DNA of 64,000 nt from NCBI RefSeq assembly GCF_010731715.1, contig NZ_AP022587.1, forward strand, positions 1,612,001 through 1,676,000, written 5' to 3'. Made by a program: the position numbers and the translations under genes. Positions within the stretch are counted from its first letter, which is position 1. Each line of letters begins with the position of its first letter. Below are positions 7,856 to 19,116 of the stretch, piece after piece. The stretch comes from Mycobacterium stomatepiae (GTDB taxonomy: Bacteria; Actinomycetota; Actinomycetes; Mycobacteriales; Mycobacteriaceae). Below the pieces are notes generated by a model. That model had not been told where the DNA came from. It saw only the letters and a list, made by a program, of their open reading frames with translations, and ran no database searches.

Positions 7856-8374
7856 GTGACCGAACGTTCTCTGGATAGCCAGAAGCTGGTAGTCCGGCGC
7901 GCGCGCACATCCGACGTCCCCGCGATCAAGCACCTCGTCGACACCTATGCGGGCAAGATCCTGCTGGAAAAGGCCCTGGTGACGCTGTATGAGGCCGTCC
8001 AGGAGTTCTGGGTGGCCGAACTGGACGCCCACGTGGTCGGCTGCGGCGCGTTACACGTGTTCTGGTCGGATCTCGGCGAGATCCGCACCATCGCGGTCGA
8101 TCCCGCGGCGACCGGACACGGTGTCGGCCACGCGATCGTCACGCGGCTCATCGACGTCGCGCGAGAGCTGCAGCTGAAACGGATCTTTGTGCTGACCTTC
8201 GAAACCGAGTTCTTCGGCCGGCATGGGTTCACCGAGATCGAGGGCACGCCCGTCACCGCCGAGGTGTTCGAGGAGATGTGCCGCTCCTACGACATCGGTG
8301 TGGCCGAATTCCTGGACCTGAGCTACGTCAAGCCGAACATCCTGGGCAACACCCGGATGCTGCTGCACCTCTGA
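7856..8374 (+). CDS. argA: ArgA-type N-acetylglutamate synthase (GNAT)
   Basis: A 172-aa GNAT-fold acetyltransferase. Acetyl-CoA loop VDPAATGHGVGHAIV and C-terminal SYDIGVAEFLDLSYVKPNI are as in Rv2747, the short stand-alone N-acetylglutamate synthase of mycobacteria. It catalyses the first step of arginine synthesis from acetyl-CoA and glutamate (or glutamine). The GTG at 7856 (VTERSLDSQ) is preferred over an upstream ATG at 7838 by similarity in length. Divergent from pgsA3 with about 30 bp between starts. Confidence 0.92.
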   Translation: MTERSLDSQKLVVRRARTSDVPAIKHLVDTYAGKILLEKALVTLYEAVQEFWVAELDAHVVGCGALHVFWSDLGEIRTIAVDPAATGHGVGHAIVTRLIDVARELQLKRIFVLTFETEFFGRHGFTEIEGTPVTAEVFEEMCRSYDIGVAEFLDLSYVKPNILGNTRMLLHL

Positions 8375-8407
8375 CGCGCTGCCCATCCGCCTAACGTGCT
8401 CTGGTGG

Positions 8408-10900
8408 CTACTCGCCGTCGTCGTCGGATCCGTCGGCGTTGGCCCCGCCGCGGATCAAAGCCAGCGTCCCGGCCAGTTCGTCGGGCTTGACCAGCACCTC
8501 GCGCGCCTTGGATCCTTCGCTGGGCCCGACGATGCCGCGGGTCTCCATCAGGTCCATCAAACGGCCGGCCTTGGCGAAGCCGACGCGCAGTTTGCGCTGC
8601 AGCATCGACGTGGAGCCGAACTGGCTGGACACCACCAGCTCGACGGCCTGCAGGAAGACGTCCATGTCGTCACCGATATCGGGGTCGACGTCCGTGCGCT
8701 CGGCCGTGGGCTTGGCGGTGGTGACGCCGTCGGTGTATTCGGGTTCGGCCTGGTCCTTGCAGGCGGCGACGACGGCGTGGATCTCCTCGTCGGTGATGTA
8801 GGCGCCCTGCAACCGCAGCGGCTTGTTGGCGCCCATCGGCAGGAACAGGCCGTCGCCCATGCCGATCAGCTTCTCCGCACCCTGCTGGTCGAGGATGACC
8901 CGGCTGTCGGTCAGCGACGACGTAGCGAAGGCCAGCCGCGACGGCACGTTGGTCTTGATCAGGCCGGTGACCACGTCGACGGACGGTCGCTGGGTGGCCA
9001 GCACCAGGTGGATGCCTGCGGCGCGGGCCTTCTGGGTGATGCGCACGATCGCGTCCTCGACGTCACGCGGTGCGGTCATCATCAGGTCGGCCAGCTCGTC
9101 GACGATCGCCACCACGTACGGGTAGGGCCGGTACTCACGCTGGCTGCCCAGCGGCGCGGTGATCTCGCCACTGCGCACTTTCGCGTTGAAGTCGTCGATG
9201 TGACGCACCCGCGACGCCTGCATGTCCTGGTAGCGCTGCTCCATCTCCTCGACCAGCCAGGCCAGCGCGGCCGCGGCCTTCTTCGGCTGCGTGATGATCG
9301 GGGTGATCAGGTGCGGAATGCCTTCGTAGGGCGTCAGTTCCACCATCTTCGGGTCGATCAGGATCATCCTGACCTCTTCCGGGGTGGCCCGGGTCAGCAG
9401 CGACACCAGCATGGAGTTGACGAAGCTGGACTTGCCGGAACCGGTGGAGCCGGCCACCAGCAGGTGCGGCATCTTGGCGAGGTTGGCCGAGATCATCTCG
9501 CCCTCGATGTCCTTGCCCAGCCCGATGATCAGCGGGTGGTGGTCGCGGCGGGTCGACGGGTCGGTGAGCACGTCGGCCAGGCGCACCATTTCGCGGTCGG
9601 TGTTGGGTACCTCGATGCCGACCGCGGACTTGCCGGGGATCGGGGCGAGCATCCGGACGCTCTCGGTGGCCACCGCGTAGGCGATGTTCTTCTGCAGCGC
9701 AGTGATTTTCTCGACCTTGACGCCCGGCCCGAGCTCCACCTCGTAGCGAGTCACCGTGGGACCGCGGGTGCAGCCGGTGACCGCGGCGTCGACCTTGAAC
9801 TGGGTCAGCACCTCGCCGATGGCCTCGCCCATCTGGGTGTTGGCGGCGCTGCGCTTCTTGGGCGGGTCGCCGGCCACCAGCAGGTCCATCGACGGCAGCG
9901 TGTACGGACCCTCGACGACCCGGTCCAGCACCTGGGTGTCCTGCTTCTTGGCGGCCCGACGGCGGCTTTTGGGGACGGCCGGAACGGTCGGCGTCTCGTC
10001 GGCCGGCGGCTCGTCGAGCGAGACGGGAGCCTTGGCGGCGGACGGCCACGCCGGCGGCTCCTCGTCGGGTGTGCCGTCGTCGTAGTAACCATCGGAAAAG
10101 TCTTCGCGCGCTTCGTCATCGGCGTAGCCGTCGTCGTCCTCGTCGGCGTAGTAGTCGTCCACGAACGGCATGCCGAACAGGGCCCGCGTCATCTCGGGCA
10201 GCTCGCGGATGGTAGTGCCGGTCAGCAGCAGCAGGCCGAACAGCGCGCCGATGAACAACAGCGGTGCGGCGATCCAGGGCGTCAGCCCGTCGGCCAGCGG
10301 GCCGCCGATCGCGAAGCCGATGAATCCCGCTGCGCAACGGCGCATTTCGGGGTCTCCCGGCGAACCCGACCACAGGTGACGCAGCCCGAGCAGCGAAAAG
10401 CTGATCATGCTCGCACCCAGAATCAGCCGCGGCCGTGCCTCGGGGTTGGGCGCGGTGCGCATCAGCACCACCGCGACCGCCCCGAGGACGGCCGGCAACG
10501 CCAGGACACCGGCACCGATGAACGTGCGCAGCACCGTGTCGACCCACGCGCCGACTGGCCGCGCCGCATCGAACCACGAGCTCGCGGCGACCACGACGGC
10601 AAGGGCCAACAGCACCAGTGCGACCCCGTCGCGGCGGTGCCCGGGATCGATGTCACGGGCCCGCCCGATCGAGCGCGCCGCGCCGCCGGTGCCCCGTGCC
10701 GCCATCAGCCAGGTGGCCCGGATGGCCCGCGCGCCGGTGATCCCGGCGGCAACAAGCAGGGACCGGTGGTGCCGTTTGCGGGGCCTATTGGCCTTCTTGC
10801 GGGGAGGTGCGGGTCGCGCACTTCGCGACCCGCTAGACCGCGAAGTGGCCTTTGACCTGCTCGTTCTGGTTCCGGAGCGAGCAGCGGTCTTACTAGCCAT
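8408..10900 (-). CDS. ftsK: FtsK, DNA translocase of cell division
   Basis: An 830-aa FtsK/SpoIIIE protein. A basic N-terminus ([13 protein letters not shown]) is followed by about four membrane segments (residues ~70-240), then a very acidic linker ([20 protein letters not shown]). The RecA-like motor has Walker [10 protein letters not shown] and Walker B region [13 protein letters not shown]-terminal winged-helix gamma domain ([20 protein letters not shown]) reads KOPS sites. It acts at the septum to clear chromosome ends. ATG 10898-10900 is used; the longer open frame to 10954 lacks a ribosome-binding site. Confidence 0.96.
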   Translation of the reverse strand: MASKTAARSGTRTSRSKATSRSSGSRSARPAPPRKKANRPRKRHHRSLLVAAGITGARAIRATWLMAARGTGGAARSIGRARDIDPGHRRDGVALVLLALAVVVAASSWFDAARPVGAWVDTVLRTFIGAGVLALPAVLGAVAVVLMRTAPNPEARPRLILGASMISFSLLGLRHLWSGSPGDPEMRRCAAGFIGFAIGGPLADGLTPWIAAPLLFIGALFGLLLLTGTTIRELPEMTRALFGMPFVDDYYADEDDDGYADDEAREDFSDGYYDDGTPDEEPPAWPSAAKAPVSLDEPPADETPTVPAVPKSRRRAAKKQDTQVLDRVVEGPYTLPSMDLLVAGDPPKKRSAANTQMGEAIGEVLTQFKVDAAVTGCTRGPTVTRYEVELGPGVKVEKITALQKNIAYAVATESVRMLAPIPGKSAVGIEVPNTDREMVRLADVLTDPSTRRDHHPLIIGLGKDIEGEMISANLAKMPHLLVAGSTGSGKSSFVNSMLVSLLTRATPEEVRMILIDPKMVELTPYEGIPHLITPIITQPKKAAAALAWLVEEMEQRYQDMQASRVRHIDDFNAKVRSGEITAPLGSQREYRPYPYVVAIVDELADLMMTAPRDVEDAIVRITQKARAAGIHLVLATQRPSVDVVTGLIKTNVPSRLAFATSSLTDSRVILDQQGAEKLIGMGDGLFLPMGANKPLRLQGAYITDEEIHAVVAACKDQAEPEYTDGVTTAKPTAERTDVDPDIGDDMDVFLQAVELVVSSQFGSTSMLQRKLRVGFAKAGRLMDLMETRGIVGPSEGSKAREVLVKPDELAGTLALIRGGANADGSDDDGE

Positions 10901-11096
10901 GGGCTCCAGCCTAGTCGCATGAACCCCATATTCACCATCTGCCACACGGGTCACAAACGGGTGTCAATTCGGTCGCCCAAACGCCTCGGCGGGGACGAAA
11001 CGACCCCCCTCAGCCGCGACGGGCATGCCGGCAGCCGCTATTCGCGCGTGAGTCAGGGTGACAATCATCCCGCCGCTACCCCTCAAGGAGCTCCGC

Positions 11097-11408
11097 ATGC
11101 CCGTCGTCGTCGCCACCCTGACCGTCAAACCCGAGTCGGTCGACACCGTCCGCGACATCCTCACCGCGGCGGTCGAGGAGGTTCACGAAGAGCCGGGTTG
11201 CCAGCTCTACTCGGTGCAACAGAGCGGCGAAACGTTCGTCTTCATCGAGCAGTGGGCCGACGAGGAGGCACTCAAGGTGCACAGCACGGCGCCCGCCATC
11301 GGCAAGCTGTTCGCGGCGGCCGATGAGCACCTGGCCGGAGCGCCGGACATCAAGACACTGCAGCCCATTCCCGCGGGCGACCCGGACAAGGGACAACTGC
11401 GCAAGTGA
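11097..11408 (+). CDS. Antibiotic-biosynthesis-monooxygenase (ABM) domain protein (Rv2749-like)
   Basis: A 103-aa ferredoxin-like fold protein of the ABM/YgiN class ([20 protein letters not shown], then [16 protein letters not shown]). Members act as quinol monooxygenases or heme-degrading enzymes; the substrate here is unknown. ATG 11097 has AAGGAGCTCC just upstream. Its stop overlaps the GTG start of the next SDR gene (GTGA), so the two are one operon. Confidence 0.87.
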   Translation: MPVVVATLTVKPESVDTVRDILTAAVEEVHEEPGCQLYSVQQSGETFVFIEQWADEEALKVHSTAPAIGKLFAAADEHLAGAPDIKTLQPIPAGDPDKGQLRK

Positions 11409-12238
11409 CAGCGGATGGCCCGGGCGGGCCGCTGAAGGGAAAGGTCGCGCTGATCACCGGTGCGGCCCGCGGTCAGGGCCGTGCCCACGCGGTGCGACTG
11501 GCCAGCGACGGCGCCGACGTGATCGCGATCGACATCTGCGCGCCGATCGCCAGCGTTCCCTACGCCCTGGCCACGCCCGAGGACCTGGGGGCCACCGTCA
11601 AACTCGTCGAGGACACCGGCGCCCGCATCGTGGCCAAACAGGCCGACGTGCGGGATCGCGAGTCGCTGTCGGCCGCGGTGCGGGCCGGTATCGACGAGCT
11701 CGGTCGGCTCGACATCGTGGTGGCCAACGCCGGCATCGCCCCGATGCAATCCGGTGACGACGGCTGGCACGATGTCATCGACGTCAACCTCACCGGTGTC
11801 TACAACACCATCAAGGCCTCGATACCCACGATGGTCAAGCAGGGCGACGGCGGGTCGATCGTGCTGATCAGTTCGGCCGCGGGCCTGGCCGGCGTCGGCA
11901 GCCCGGACGCCGGCTCGGTCGGCTATGCCGCCGCCAAACACGGGGTGGTCGGGCTGATGCGGGTGTACGCGAATCTGCTTGCCCAGCAAATGATCCGGAT
12001 CAACTCGATTCATCCCTCCGGCGTGGAGACGCCGATGATCAACAACGAGTTCACCCGCGAATGGCTGGCCAAGATGGCCGCCGCGACCGACACGCCCGGA
12101 GCCATGGGCAACGCGATGCCGGTGGAGACGCTGGACGCCGAGGACATCGCCAACGCGGTGGCATGGCTGATGTCCGACCAGGCGCGCTACATCACCGGGG
12201 TGACCTTGCCGGTCGACGCGGGCTTTTTGAACAAGTAG
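11405..12238 (+). CDS. Mycofactocin-coupled short-chain dehydrogenase (Rv2750-like)
   Basis: A 277-aa SDR. The nucleotide loop reads [13 protein letters not shown], the variant typical of mycofactocin-coupled SDRs, which keep their NAD(H) bound and pass electrons to mycofactocin. NNAG-equivalent (VANAGI), Ser in LISSAA, and the catalytic YAAAKHG are present. Substrate unknown, probably an alcohol or hydroxy lipid. Start is GTG 11405, overlapping the stop of the upstream gene. Confidence 0.9.
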   Translation: MTADGPGGPLKGKVALITGAARGQGRAHAVRLASDGADVIAIDICAPIASVPYALATPEDLGATVKLVEDTGARIVAKQADVRDRESLSAAVRAGIDELGRLDIVVANAGIAPMQSGDDGWHDVIDVNLTGVYNTIKASIPTMVKQGDGGSIVLISSAAGLAGVGSPDAGSVGYAAAKHGVVGLMRVYANLLAQQMIRINSIHPSGVETPMINNEFTREWLAKMAAATDTPGAMGNAMPVETLDAEDIANAVAWLMSDQARYITGVTLPVDAGFLNK

Positions 12239-12282
12239 CTGCCATAGCGCGAAACCCCGCTGCACAGACCGCTTTTGGCCCG

Positions 12283-13116
12283 ATGGTGTTGGCCGCCGTC
12301 GAACAGAACGAACCGGCCGGGCGCCGCCTGGTGGACGACGACCTCGCGGACCTGTTCTTGCCGGCCCCACTGCGCTGGCTAGTCGCCACCACCCGGTCGG
12401 CGCCGATCCGCCGCCTGATGATCCGTTCATCGGAATGGGCCGGCCCCGGACTGTGGGCAAACCTGGCCTGCCGCAAGCGTTTCATCGCCGATAAGATCAC
12501 CGAATCGCTCGACGACATCAATGCGGTCGTGGTCCTCGGCGCCGGGTTGGACACCCGGGCCTACCTGCTCAACCGGCGGGTCCGCATCCCGGTCTTCGAA
12601 GTGGACCTGCCGGTCAACATCGCCCGCAAGGCCAAGACGGTGCAGCGGGTGCTGGGCGGCCCACCGCTCTCGGTTCGCTTGGTGGCCCTGGATTTCGAGC
12701 GCGACGACCTGCTCACCGCGCTCGCCGAACACGGCTATCACACCGATTACCGGGCGTTCTTCATCTGCGAAGGCGTCACGCAGTACCTCACCGAGGCCGG
12801 AGTGCGGCGCACCCTGGACGGACTGCGTGCGGCCGCGTCGGGCAGCCGGCTGGTGTTCACCTACGTTCGCCGCGACTTCATCGACGGGACCAATCGCTAC
12901 GGCACCCGCACGCTGTATCGCAAAGTACGCCAGCGCCAACAACTTTGGCATTTCGGCATCGAACCCGACCAAGTCGCCGACTTCATCGCCGAATACGGAT
13001 GGCGACTGGTCGAGCAGGCCGGACCGGACGAACTGGTCGGGCGTTACGTCGAGCCCACCGGCCGCAAACTCAAAGCGTCGCAGCTGGAATGGTCGGCCTA
13101 CGCGGTCAAGACGTAA
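12283..13116 (+). CDS. SAM-dependent methyltransferase, TIGR00027/LCMT-like (Rv2751-like); start codon apparently lost
   Basis: Class I methyltransferase of the mycobacterial leucine-carboxyl-methyltransferase-like family. Family hallmarks are visible: TAFGPMVLAAVEQNEPAGRR at the N-terminus, the SAM loop VVVLGAGLDTRAYL, then FEVDLP and FICEGVTQYL. The conserved N-terminus begins before the first in-frame ATG (12283): codons 12235-12282 read [16 protein letters not shown] but carry GTA and ATA where a start would be expected. Translation from 12283 would lose about 12-16 conserved residues. Convergent with the EspC-like gene, 4 bp apart. Confidence 0.8.
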   Translation: MVLAAVEQNEPAGRRLVDDDLADLFLPAPLRWLVATTRSAPIRRLMIRSSEWAGPGLWANLACRKRFIADKITESLDDINAVVVLGAGLDTRAYLLNRRVRIPVFEVDLPVNIARKAKTVQRVLGGPPLSVRLVALDFERDDLLTALAEHGYHTDYRAFFICEGVTQYLTEAGVRRTLDGLRAAASGSRLVFTYVRRDFIDGTNRYGTRTLYRKVRQRQQLWHFGIEPDQVADFIAEYGWRLVEQAGPDELVGRYVEPTGRKLKASQLEWSAYAVKT

Positions 13117-13120
13117 GGCG

Positions 13121-13435
13121 TCAGCGATCGAGGAGCTGTCGGTCGATATTCTTGCCCGCTTCGTCGTCGGCGCTTCCGTAGACGGCTTTCGCGGTGCGCA
13201 GCTTGCCGGCGAGCTCGGTTGACGCCTTGCTCATCGCGTCGGCCGTCTTCTTCCGCGCGGCGGCGGCTTTGGTGAAGGCCACATTGGACGCACCGCTGAT
13301 GATGCCGTGGGTGACCCAAGTGGCGACTTCCACATTGGAGCCCGCCGATGAGGCAGTGGTGGCCTGGCTGGCCGCTTGGGTTTGCGATGTCGCCAACTTG
13401 TCGAGGTGTTCCGGTGTGACGGTTAGGTCAGCCAT
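13121..13435 (-). CDS. EspC/EspF-like ESX secretion-associated protein (DUF2580)
   Basis: A 104-aa protein of the EspC family: MADLTVTPEHLDKLATSQ, central VTHGIISGASNVAF, and C-terminal ELAGKLRTAKAVYGSADDEA. It carries the type VII secretion motif YxxxD (Y86-G-S-A-D90) downstream of the helical hairpin. In known systems such proteins leave the cell as partners of an EspA or EspE protein. It lies 32 bp downstream of just such a gene, same strand. Confidence 0.85.
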   Translation of the reverse strand: MADLTVTPEHLDKLATSQTQAASQATTASSAGSNVEVATWVTHGIISGASNVAFTKAAAARKKTADAMSKASTELAGKLRTAKAVYGSADDEAGKNIDRQLLDR

Positions 13436-13467
13436 GGTTACTTCTCCTTAAACCCTGATTTGGTGAA

Positions 13468-14841
13468 TCACGCTGTAGTCGGCGACTGCGCCGGTTCGTC
13501 GCGGACCGGTGTTACCGCGATTGGCGCGACCCCGGCCGTACCCGCACCAGCGCCCGCGGCGCCGTAGCCCGCGGGTGCTTCGTTGAGTAGCTCGGGCAGC
13601 ACCGGCTCGTGCTCCTGGGCGGTAACGATGTCCTGCAGTTGCGTCTTGGCCTGGCTGACCAGGTTTTCGGGCCGGGACACCCGGCTGGACAGGTTGGTGG
13701 CCTGTCCTGACATGGCGGCCGCCTGAACCAGCGTGGGCATGGTGCCCGTCGGCGTGGACGAGGACGCGTAATCCGGCGCCGCAGGTGCCGCCGCGGGGGC
13801 TGCCGGCGCCGCAGGTGCCGCCGCGGGCGCTGCCGGTGCCGCGGGTGCCGCGCCGCCCGGGCCGGCCGCGCTCTGCTTCGGGCGCTCGTCGGCCGGCGGT
13901 GACGCGACCGTCGGGGCGCCGGCGACGGCGGAGAACGTCGACAGGCCAGCCGAGATGGTCTCGAAGCTCGATACGGTCGAGCCGCCCGAGGCGGCCACCT
14001 TCGACTGCGCAACCGAATCGTTCTGAACGGTCCCCGCGGCCAGCGCGGCGTAGCTCGACGCCAACGCATCTGCCTTCTTCCCGTTCTCGATCGAATAGCC
14101 CAGCAAAGTACCCAGGAAGGCAACAGCAGCCGAAATCCCCAAACTGGCAACGGAGATCGCGAAGACCTTCGCCGCGATGGGGCCGGCGGGGGCCGGCACC
14201 GCGAACGTCATGACCATCTCGATGATCAGAGCTGTCGCAAGCAGAGCGTTCAAGATGCCGAAAGCCAATTGCATGTGGGTGACCCAGTCGGCCTGGTTTT
14301 TCACCAGGGCCGCCAGCTGGTTGTCCAGGTCGGCCATCGTCTGCGCGATATTCTGCAGCGACTTATCTTGGCCGGCATAGGCTTCCGAAGCGTCGCCCAC
14401 CCAATCGGTGTCGGGAAGCGCGGACTTCAGGTGGGCGGCGAGGGTGGTGAATTGCTGTGATCCGGTTTTGAGGGAAGCTCCGTCGTACGGTGTCCCGAAT
14501 CCGGTTGTCAGCTGCAGAAGCTGGACGGTGGTCATGGTCCAGGAGATGATGCTGACCCCTTTGGCGAAGTCGTCGATCCCCTTTTCTCCGCCCATCTTCT
14601 GGCCCAAGGCGAATTTCTCGAGCGTCGAGAGGGACTGCACGTGGCGATCCATCGCCCTGCCCGCAATAAACCCCCCAAAAGACCCAAGGGCGGCGGCGGT
14701 ATTGGTCGCCGACGTCGCCCAGCCTTCGGCGCCCGGTTCGGAGCCGCTCCAGCCACCGAAATCGAGGCCCAGGCCGGCACCCTGTTGACCCAGGTTGGCC
14801 AGGCTGGCGAGACACCTTGCGGCAGAGGTAAATACAGACAT
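13468..14841 (-). CDS. EspA/EspE-like type VII secretion effector
   Basis: A 457-aa protein of the EspA/EspE class. The first 100 residues are Gly/Ala-rich and helical. The secretion bipartite signal WxG (W147-V-G149) and YxxxD (Y155-A-G-Q-D159) sits in a helix-turn-helix. Two hydrophobic stretches follow at about residues 192-215 and 220-250. A low-complexity Ala-Pro linker (about 335-360) encoded by a 30-bp tandem repeat precedes a C-terminal helical part. EspA and EspE are ESX-1 substrates exported with an EspC or EspF partner. It forms a two-gene unit with the EspC-like gene; which ESX system exports it cannot be told. Confidence 0.82.
   Translation of the reverse strand: MSVFTSAARCLASLANLGQQGAGLGLDFGGWSGSEPGAEGWATSATNTAAALGSFGGFIAGRAMDRHVQSLSTLEKFALGQKMGGEKGIDDFAKGVSIISWTMTTVQLLQLTTGFGTPYDGASLKTGSQQFTTLAAHLKSALPDTDWVGDASEAYAGQDKSLQNIAQTMADLDNQLAALVKNQADWVTHMQLAFGILNALLATALIIEMVMTFAVPAPAGPIAAKVFAISVASLGISAAVAFLGTLLGYSIENGKKADALASSYAALAAGTVQNDSVAQSKVAASGGSTVSSFETISAGLSTFSAVAGAPTVASPPADERPKQSAAGPGGAAPAAPAAPAAAPAAPAAPAAAPAAPDYASSSTPTGTMPTLVQAAAMSGQATNLSSRVSRPENLVSQAKTQLQDIVTAQEHEPVLPELLNEAPAGYGAAGAGAGTAGVAPIAVTPVRDEPAQSPTTA
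13775..13834. repeat. 30-bp tandem repeat, two copies, inside the EspA/E-like gene
   Basis: Two adjacent 30-bp units (13775-13804 and 13805-13834) differ at one base; a third diverged copy begins at 13835. The unit encodes ten residues of the Ala-Pro linker. In-frame unit length means copy-number change would alter linker length without a frameshift, so it could be a variable locus between strains. Confidence 0.85.
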
Positions 14842-15113
14842 CGGAGGTTCCCTTCATGCTTTCAGATTTCGTGCACGACGGGCCCGGGCATCGCGTCGTC
14901 AACTGAGCGTAACCCCGGTCGCGGCGTGGTTGCTGCACCAATTTTTTCGCGCATCAACTGCAACTGACAATCAGATTCAATCAAGAAAACAGCCGATAAA
15001 TGCGTGCGGTCGGGACGGAAAAGTAGCCCTAAACTTGAGGAAATACTGGACCGAAAACGTGACCAGTTCAGACCCGCATCAACGCTGCTGCCGGCAAGGA
15101 AAGGACGCCAACG
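14842..15113. promoter_or_regulatory. Divergent, relatively AT-rich intergenic region of the Esp-like cassette
   Basis: The 272 bp between the starts of the EspA/E-like and EspL-like genes hold no ORF. About 14935-15060 is clearly richer in A and T than the surroundings (runs such as AATTTTTT and CAATCAAGAAAAC). It must contain both promoters and is a plausible binding region for a nucleoid protein such as Lsr2 or EspR; no defined operator was recognised. A good site AAGGAAAGGA precedes the EspL-like ATG. Confidence 0.6.
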
Positions 15114-15461
15114 ATGACCGACCAAATGCACCCGCAGGTGGCCGAGGCGCTTCGGCAAGCGCAACAGTTTCAGTCGGTCCTCGACGACCACATGCATCGA
15201 ACGGACACCGGCACCTTCGCGGCCACGGACGAAACCGAAACCGTCACAGTGACCCTGAACGCGCAACTGGTTTTGACCGACGTCGATATCGAACCGGGCC
15301 TGCTCAGGCTGGGCGCCGCGACGGTGGAGGAGCGCATCAACGACGCGCTGCAGAAAGCGGCTGCCGTAGCGACCGCTACCAACGAGGCCGAGGAAGAGCG
15401 CCTGGTCACGTCCCTCGCCGAAATCACCGGCTCGCTGAGCAGCATCCTGGGCGTGACCTAA
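15114..15461 (+). CDS. EspL-like YbaB/EbfC-family protein
   Basis: A 115-aa YbaB/EbfC-fold protein resembling EspL (Rv3880c, same length) of the ESX-1 locus. The shared core reads FAATDETETVTVTLNAQLVL, then LLRLGAATVEERINDALQKA. EspL is a cytosolic protein needed for stability and secretion of ESX-1 effectors. Placed head to head with the EspA/E-like gene, so it probably serves that effector pair. Its 3' end faces the rnj gene. Confidence 0.8.
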   Translation: MTDQMHPQVAEALRQAQQFQSVLDDHMHRTDTGTFAATDETETVTVTLNAQLVLTDVDIEPGLLRLGAATVEERINDALQKAAAVATATNEAEEERLVTSLAEITGSLSSILGVT

Positions 15462-15508
15462 ACGAACACCGAAAAGTACCGCGGCAGTTTACGTTTCGCG
15501 GAACAGCG

Positions 15509-17185
15509 TCACACCTCGATGACGGTGGGCACGATCATAGGGTGCCGGCGATAGGTTTCGCCGACCCATTTGCCGACGGTGCGCCGCACACCCTGAGCGA
15601 TCCGGACCGGGTCGGTCACGTTGTTGGCGACCAGCGCTTCGAGCTCTTCTTCCACCTTGCGCACGACGGGCTCGAGCGCCTTGGGATCCTCGGAGAATCC
15701 GCGCGAATGCAGATGCGGCGTCGCGGCCGGTCGCCCGGTGCCGCGGGTGACCACCACCGTCACCGCGACAAACCCCTCGGACAGAATCAGCCGCTCCCCC
15801 AGCGTGATATCGCCGACATCGCCGGTGACCAGCCCGTCGACGAACATCATGCCGACCGGCACCGCCCCGGCGATCGTCGCCCTGCCCCCGACCAGATCGA
15901 CGCTGACGCCGTTCTCGGCCAACAAGATTGACTCCTCCGGCACTCCGGTGGTGGCGGCCAGCTTGGCGTTGGCGCGCAGCATGCGCCACGTGCCGTGCAC
16001 CGGCATCACATTGCGGGGTCGCACCCCGTTGTACAGGAAGAGCAGCTCACCGGCGTAGGCGTGGCCCGAAACATGCACCCGGGCTTGGGCATTGGTAACC
16101 ACCCGGGCGCCGATCTTGGACAGCGCATCGATGACGCCGTAGACGGCCTCCTCGTTGCCAGGGATCAGCGAGGAGGACAGCACGACCAGGTCTCCCGCGG
16201 TGAGCGTGATACTGCGATGCTCGCCGCGCGACATCCGCGACAACGCCGCCATCGGCTCACCCTGGGTGCCGGTGGTGATCAGCACCACCCGCTCGGGCGC
16301 CATCATCTCCGCCGCCCCGATGTCGATCAGGTCGGAATCGTCGACCCGCAGGAATCCCAAATCGCGGGCGATGCTCATGTTGCGCACCATGGACCGCCCG
16401 ACGAACGACACTCGTCGGCCCAGAGCCACTGCGGCATCGATGATTTGCTGCACCCGGTCGACGTTGGAGGCGAAGTACGCCACGATCACGCGACCTTCCG
16501 CACCGCGGATCAGCCGGTGCAGGGTCGGGCCGACTTCGCTTTCGGAGGGCCCGACACCGGGATGCTCGGAGTTGGTCGAGTCACACAGGAACAGGTCCAC
16601 CCCGGCGTCGCCCAGCCGCGACATGCCGGGCAGATCGGTGGGCCGGCCGTCCAGCGGGGTTTGGTCGAGCTTGATGTCGCCGGTGTGCAAGACCGTTCCC
16701 GCGCCGGTGTACACCGCGATGGCCAGTGCATCGGGAATGGAGTGGTTCACCGCGAAATATTCGCAGTCGAACACGCCGTGACGGCTGCTTTGCCCCTCTT
16801 TGACCTCGACGAACACCGGCTTGATGCGGTGCTCGCGGCACTTGGCCGCGACCATCGCCAAGGTGAACTTCGAACCGACCACAGGGATGTCGGGCCGCAG
16901 CTTGAGCAGGAACGGGATCGCCCCGATGTGGTCCTCGTGCGCATGCGTCAGGACCAGCGCCTCGATGTCGTCGAGCCGGTCTTCGATGTGGCGTAGGTCG
17001 GGCAGGATCAGGTCGACGCCGGGCTCGTCGTGGGTGGGGAACATCACCCCGCAGTCGATGATCAGCAGCCGGCCCAGGTGCTCGAACACCGTCATGTTGC
17101 GGCCGATTTCGCTGATGCCGCCCAGCGCAGTCACCCGCAACCCACCTGCGGTCAACGGACCTGGCGGGCTGAGGTCTGCTTCCAC
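15509..17185 (-). CDS. rnj: RNase J, metallo-beta-lactamase ribonuclease
   Basis: A 558-aa ribonuclease with 5'-3' exo- and endonuclease activity in mRNA decay and rRNA processing. Zinc motif HAHEDH at residues 81-86, the beta-CASP region (STNSEHPGVGPSE, TTGTQGEPMAAL) and HVSGHA are present. The GTG at 17185 gives exactly the 558 aa of Rv2752c and has AAAGGGTGG upstream; a longer frame to 17227 would overlap dapA. It follows dapA by 19 bp, as one operon. Confidence 0.95.
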   Translation of the reverse strand: MEADLSPPGPLTAGGLRVTALGGISEIGRNMTVFEHLGRLLIIDCGVMFPTHDEPGVDLILPDLRHIEDRLDDIEALVLTHAHEDHIGAIPFLLKLRPDIPVVGSKFTLAMVAAKCREHRIKPVFVEVKEGQSSRHGVFDCEYFAVNHSIPDALAIAVYTGAGTVLHTGDIKLDQTPLDGRPTDLPGMSRLGDAGVDLFLCDSTNSEHPGVGPSESEVGPTLHRLIRGAEGRVIVAYFASNVDRVQQIIDAAVALGRRVSFVGRSMVRNMSIARDLGFLRVDDSDLIDIGAAEMMAPERVVLITTGTQGEPMAALSRMSRGEHRSITLTAGDLVVLSSSLIPGNEEAVYGVIDALSKIGARVVTNAQARVHVSGHAYAGELLFLYNGVRPRNVMPVHGTWRMLRANAKLAATTGVPEESILLAENGVSVDLVGGRATIAGAVPVGMMFVDGLVTGDVGDITLGERLILSEGFVAVTVVVTRGTGRPAATPHLHSRGFSEDPKALEPVVRKVEEELEALVANNVTDPVRIAQGVRRTVGKWVGETYRRHPMIVPTVIEV

Positions 17186-17204
17186 TGTCAGGCCACCCTT
17201 TGGG

Positions 17205-19026
<1,822 letters not shown>

Positions 19027-19073
19027 GGCGCCTACCTTAGCCCGGCGACGATGCGCGCCGCGGAGTGGCGGGA

Positions 19074-19090
19074 GGTGGGGGACCCCCACC
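19074..19090. terminator. Strong GC hairpin between hsdS and thyX
   Basis: GGTGGGGG (19074-19081), a single central base, CCCCCACC (19083-19090): a perfect 8-bp inverted repeat, followed by CTCTTGCGGGGGGCGAG. It sits 26 bp after the hsdS stop and 48 bp before thyX. No U-run. It may terminate the modification operon, or be a copy of a dispersed intergenic repeat; the G-runs could also form a quadruplex. Confidence 0.5.
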
Positions 19091-19116
19091 CTCTTGCGGG
19101 GGGCGAGCCGGGCAAT

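Noticed and set aside
8396..10855. 819-codon plus-strand ORF opposite ftsK
   Set aside because: Composition is His/Arg/Gly-rich without domains and mirrors ftsK codons; antisense shadow.
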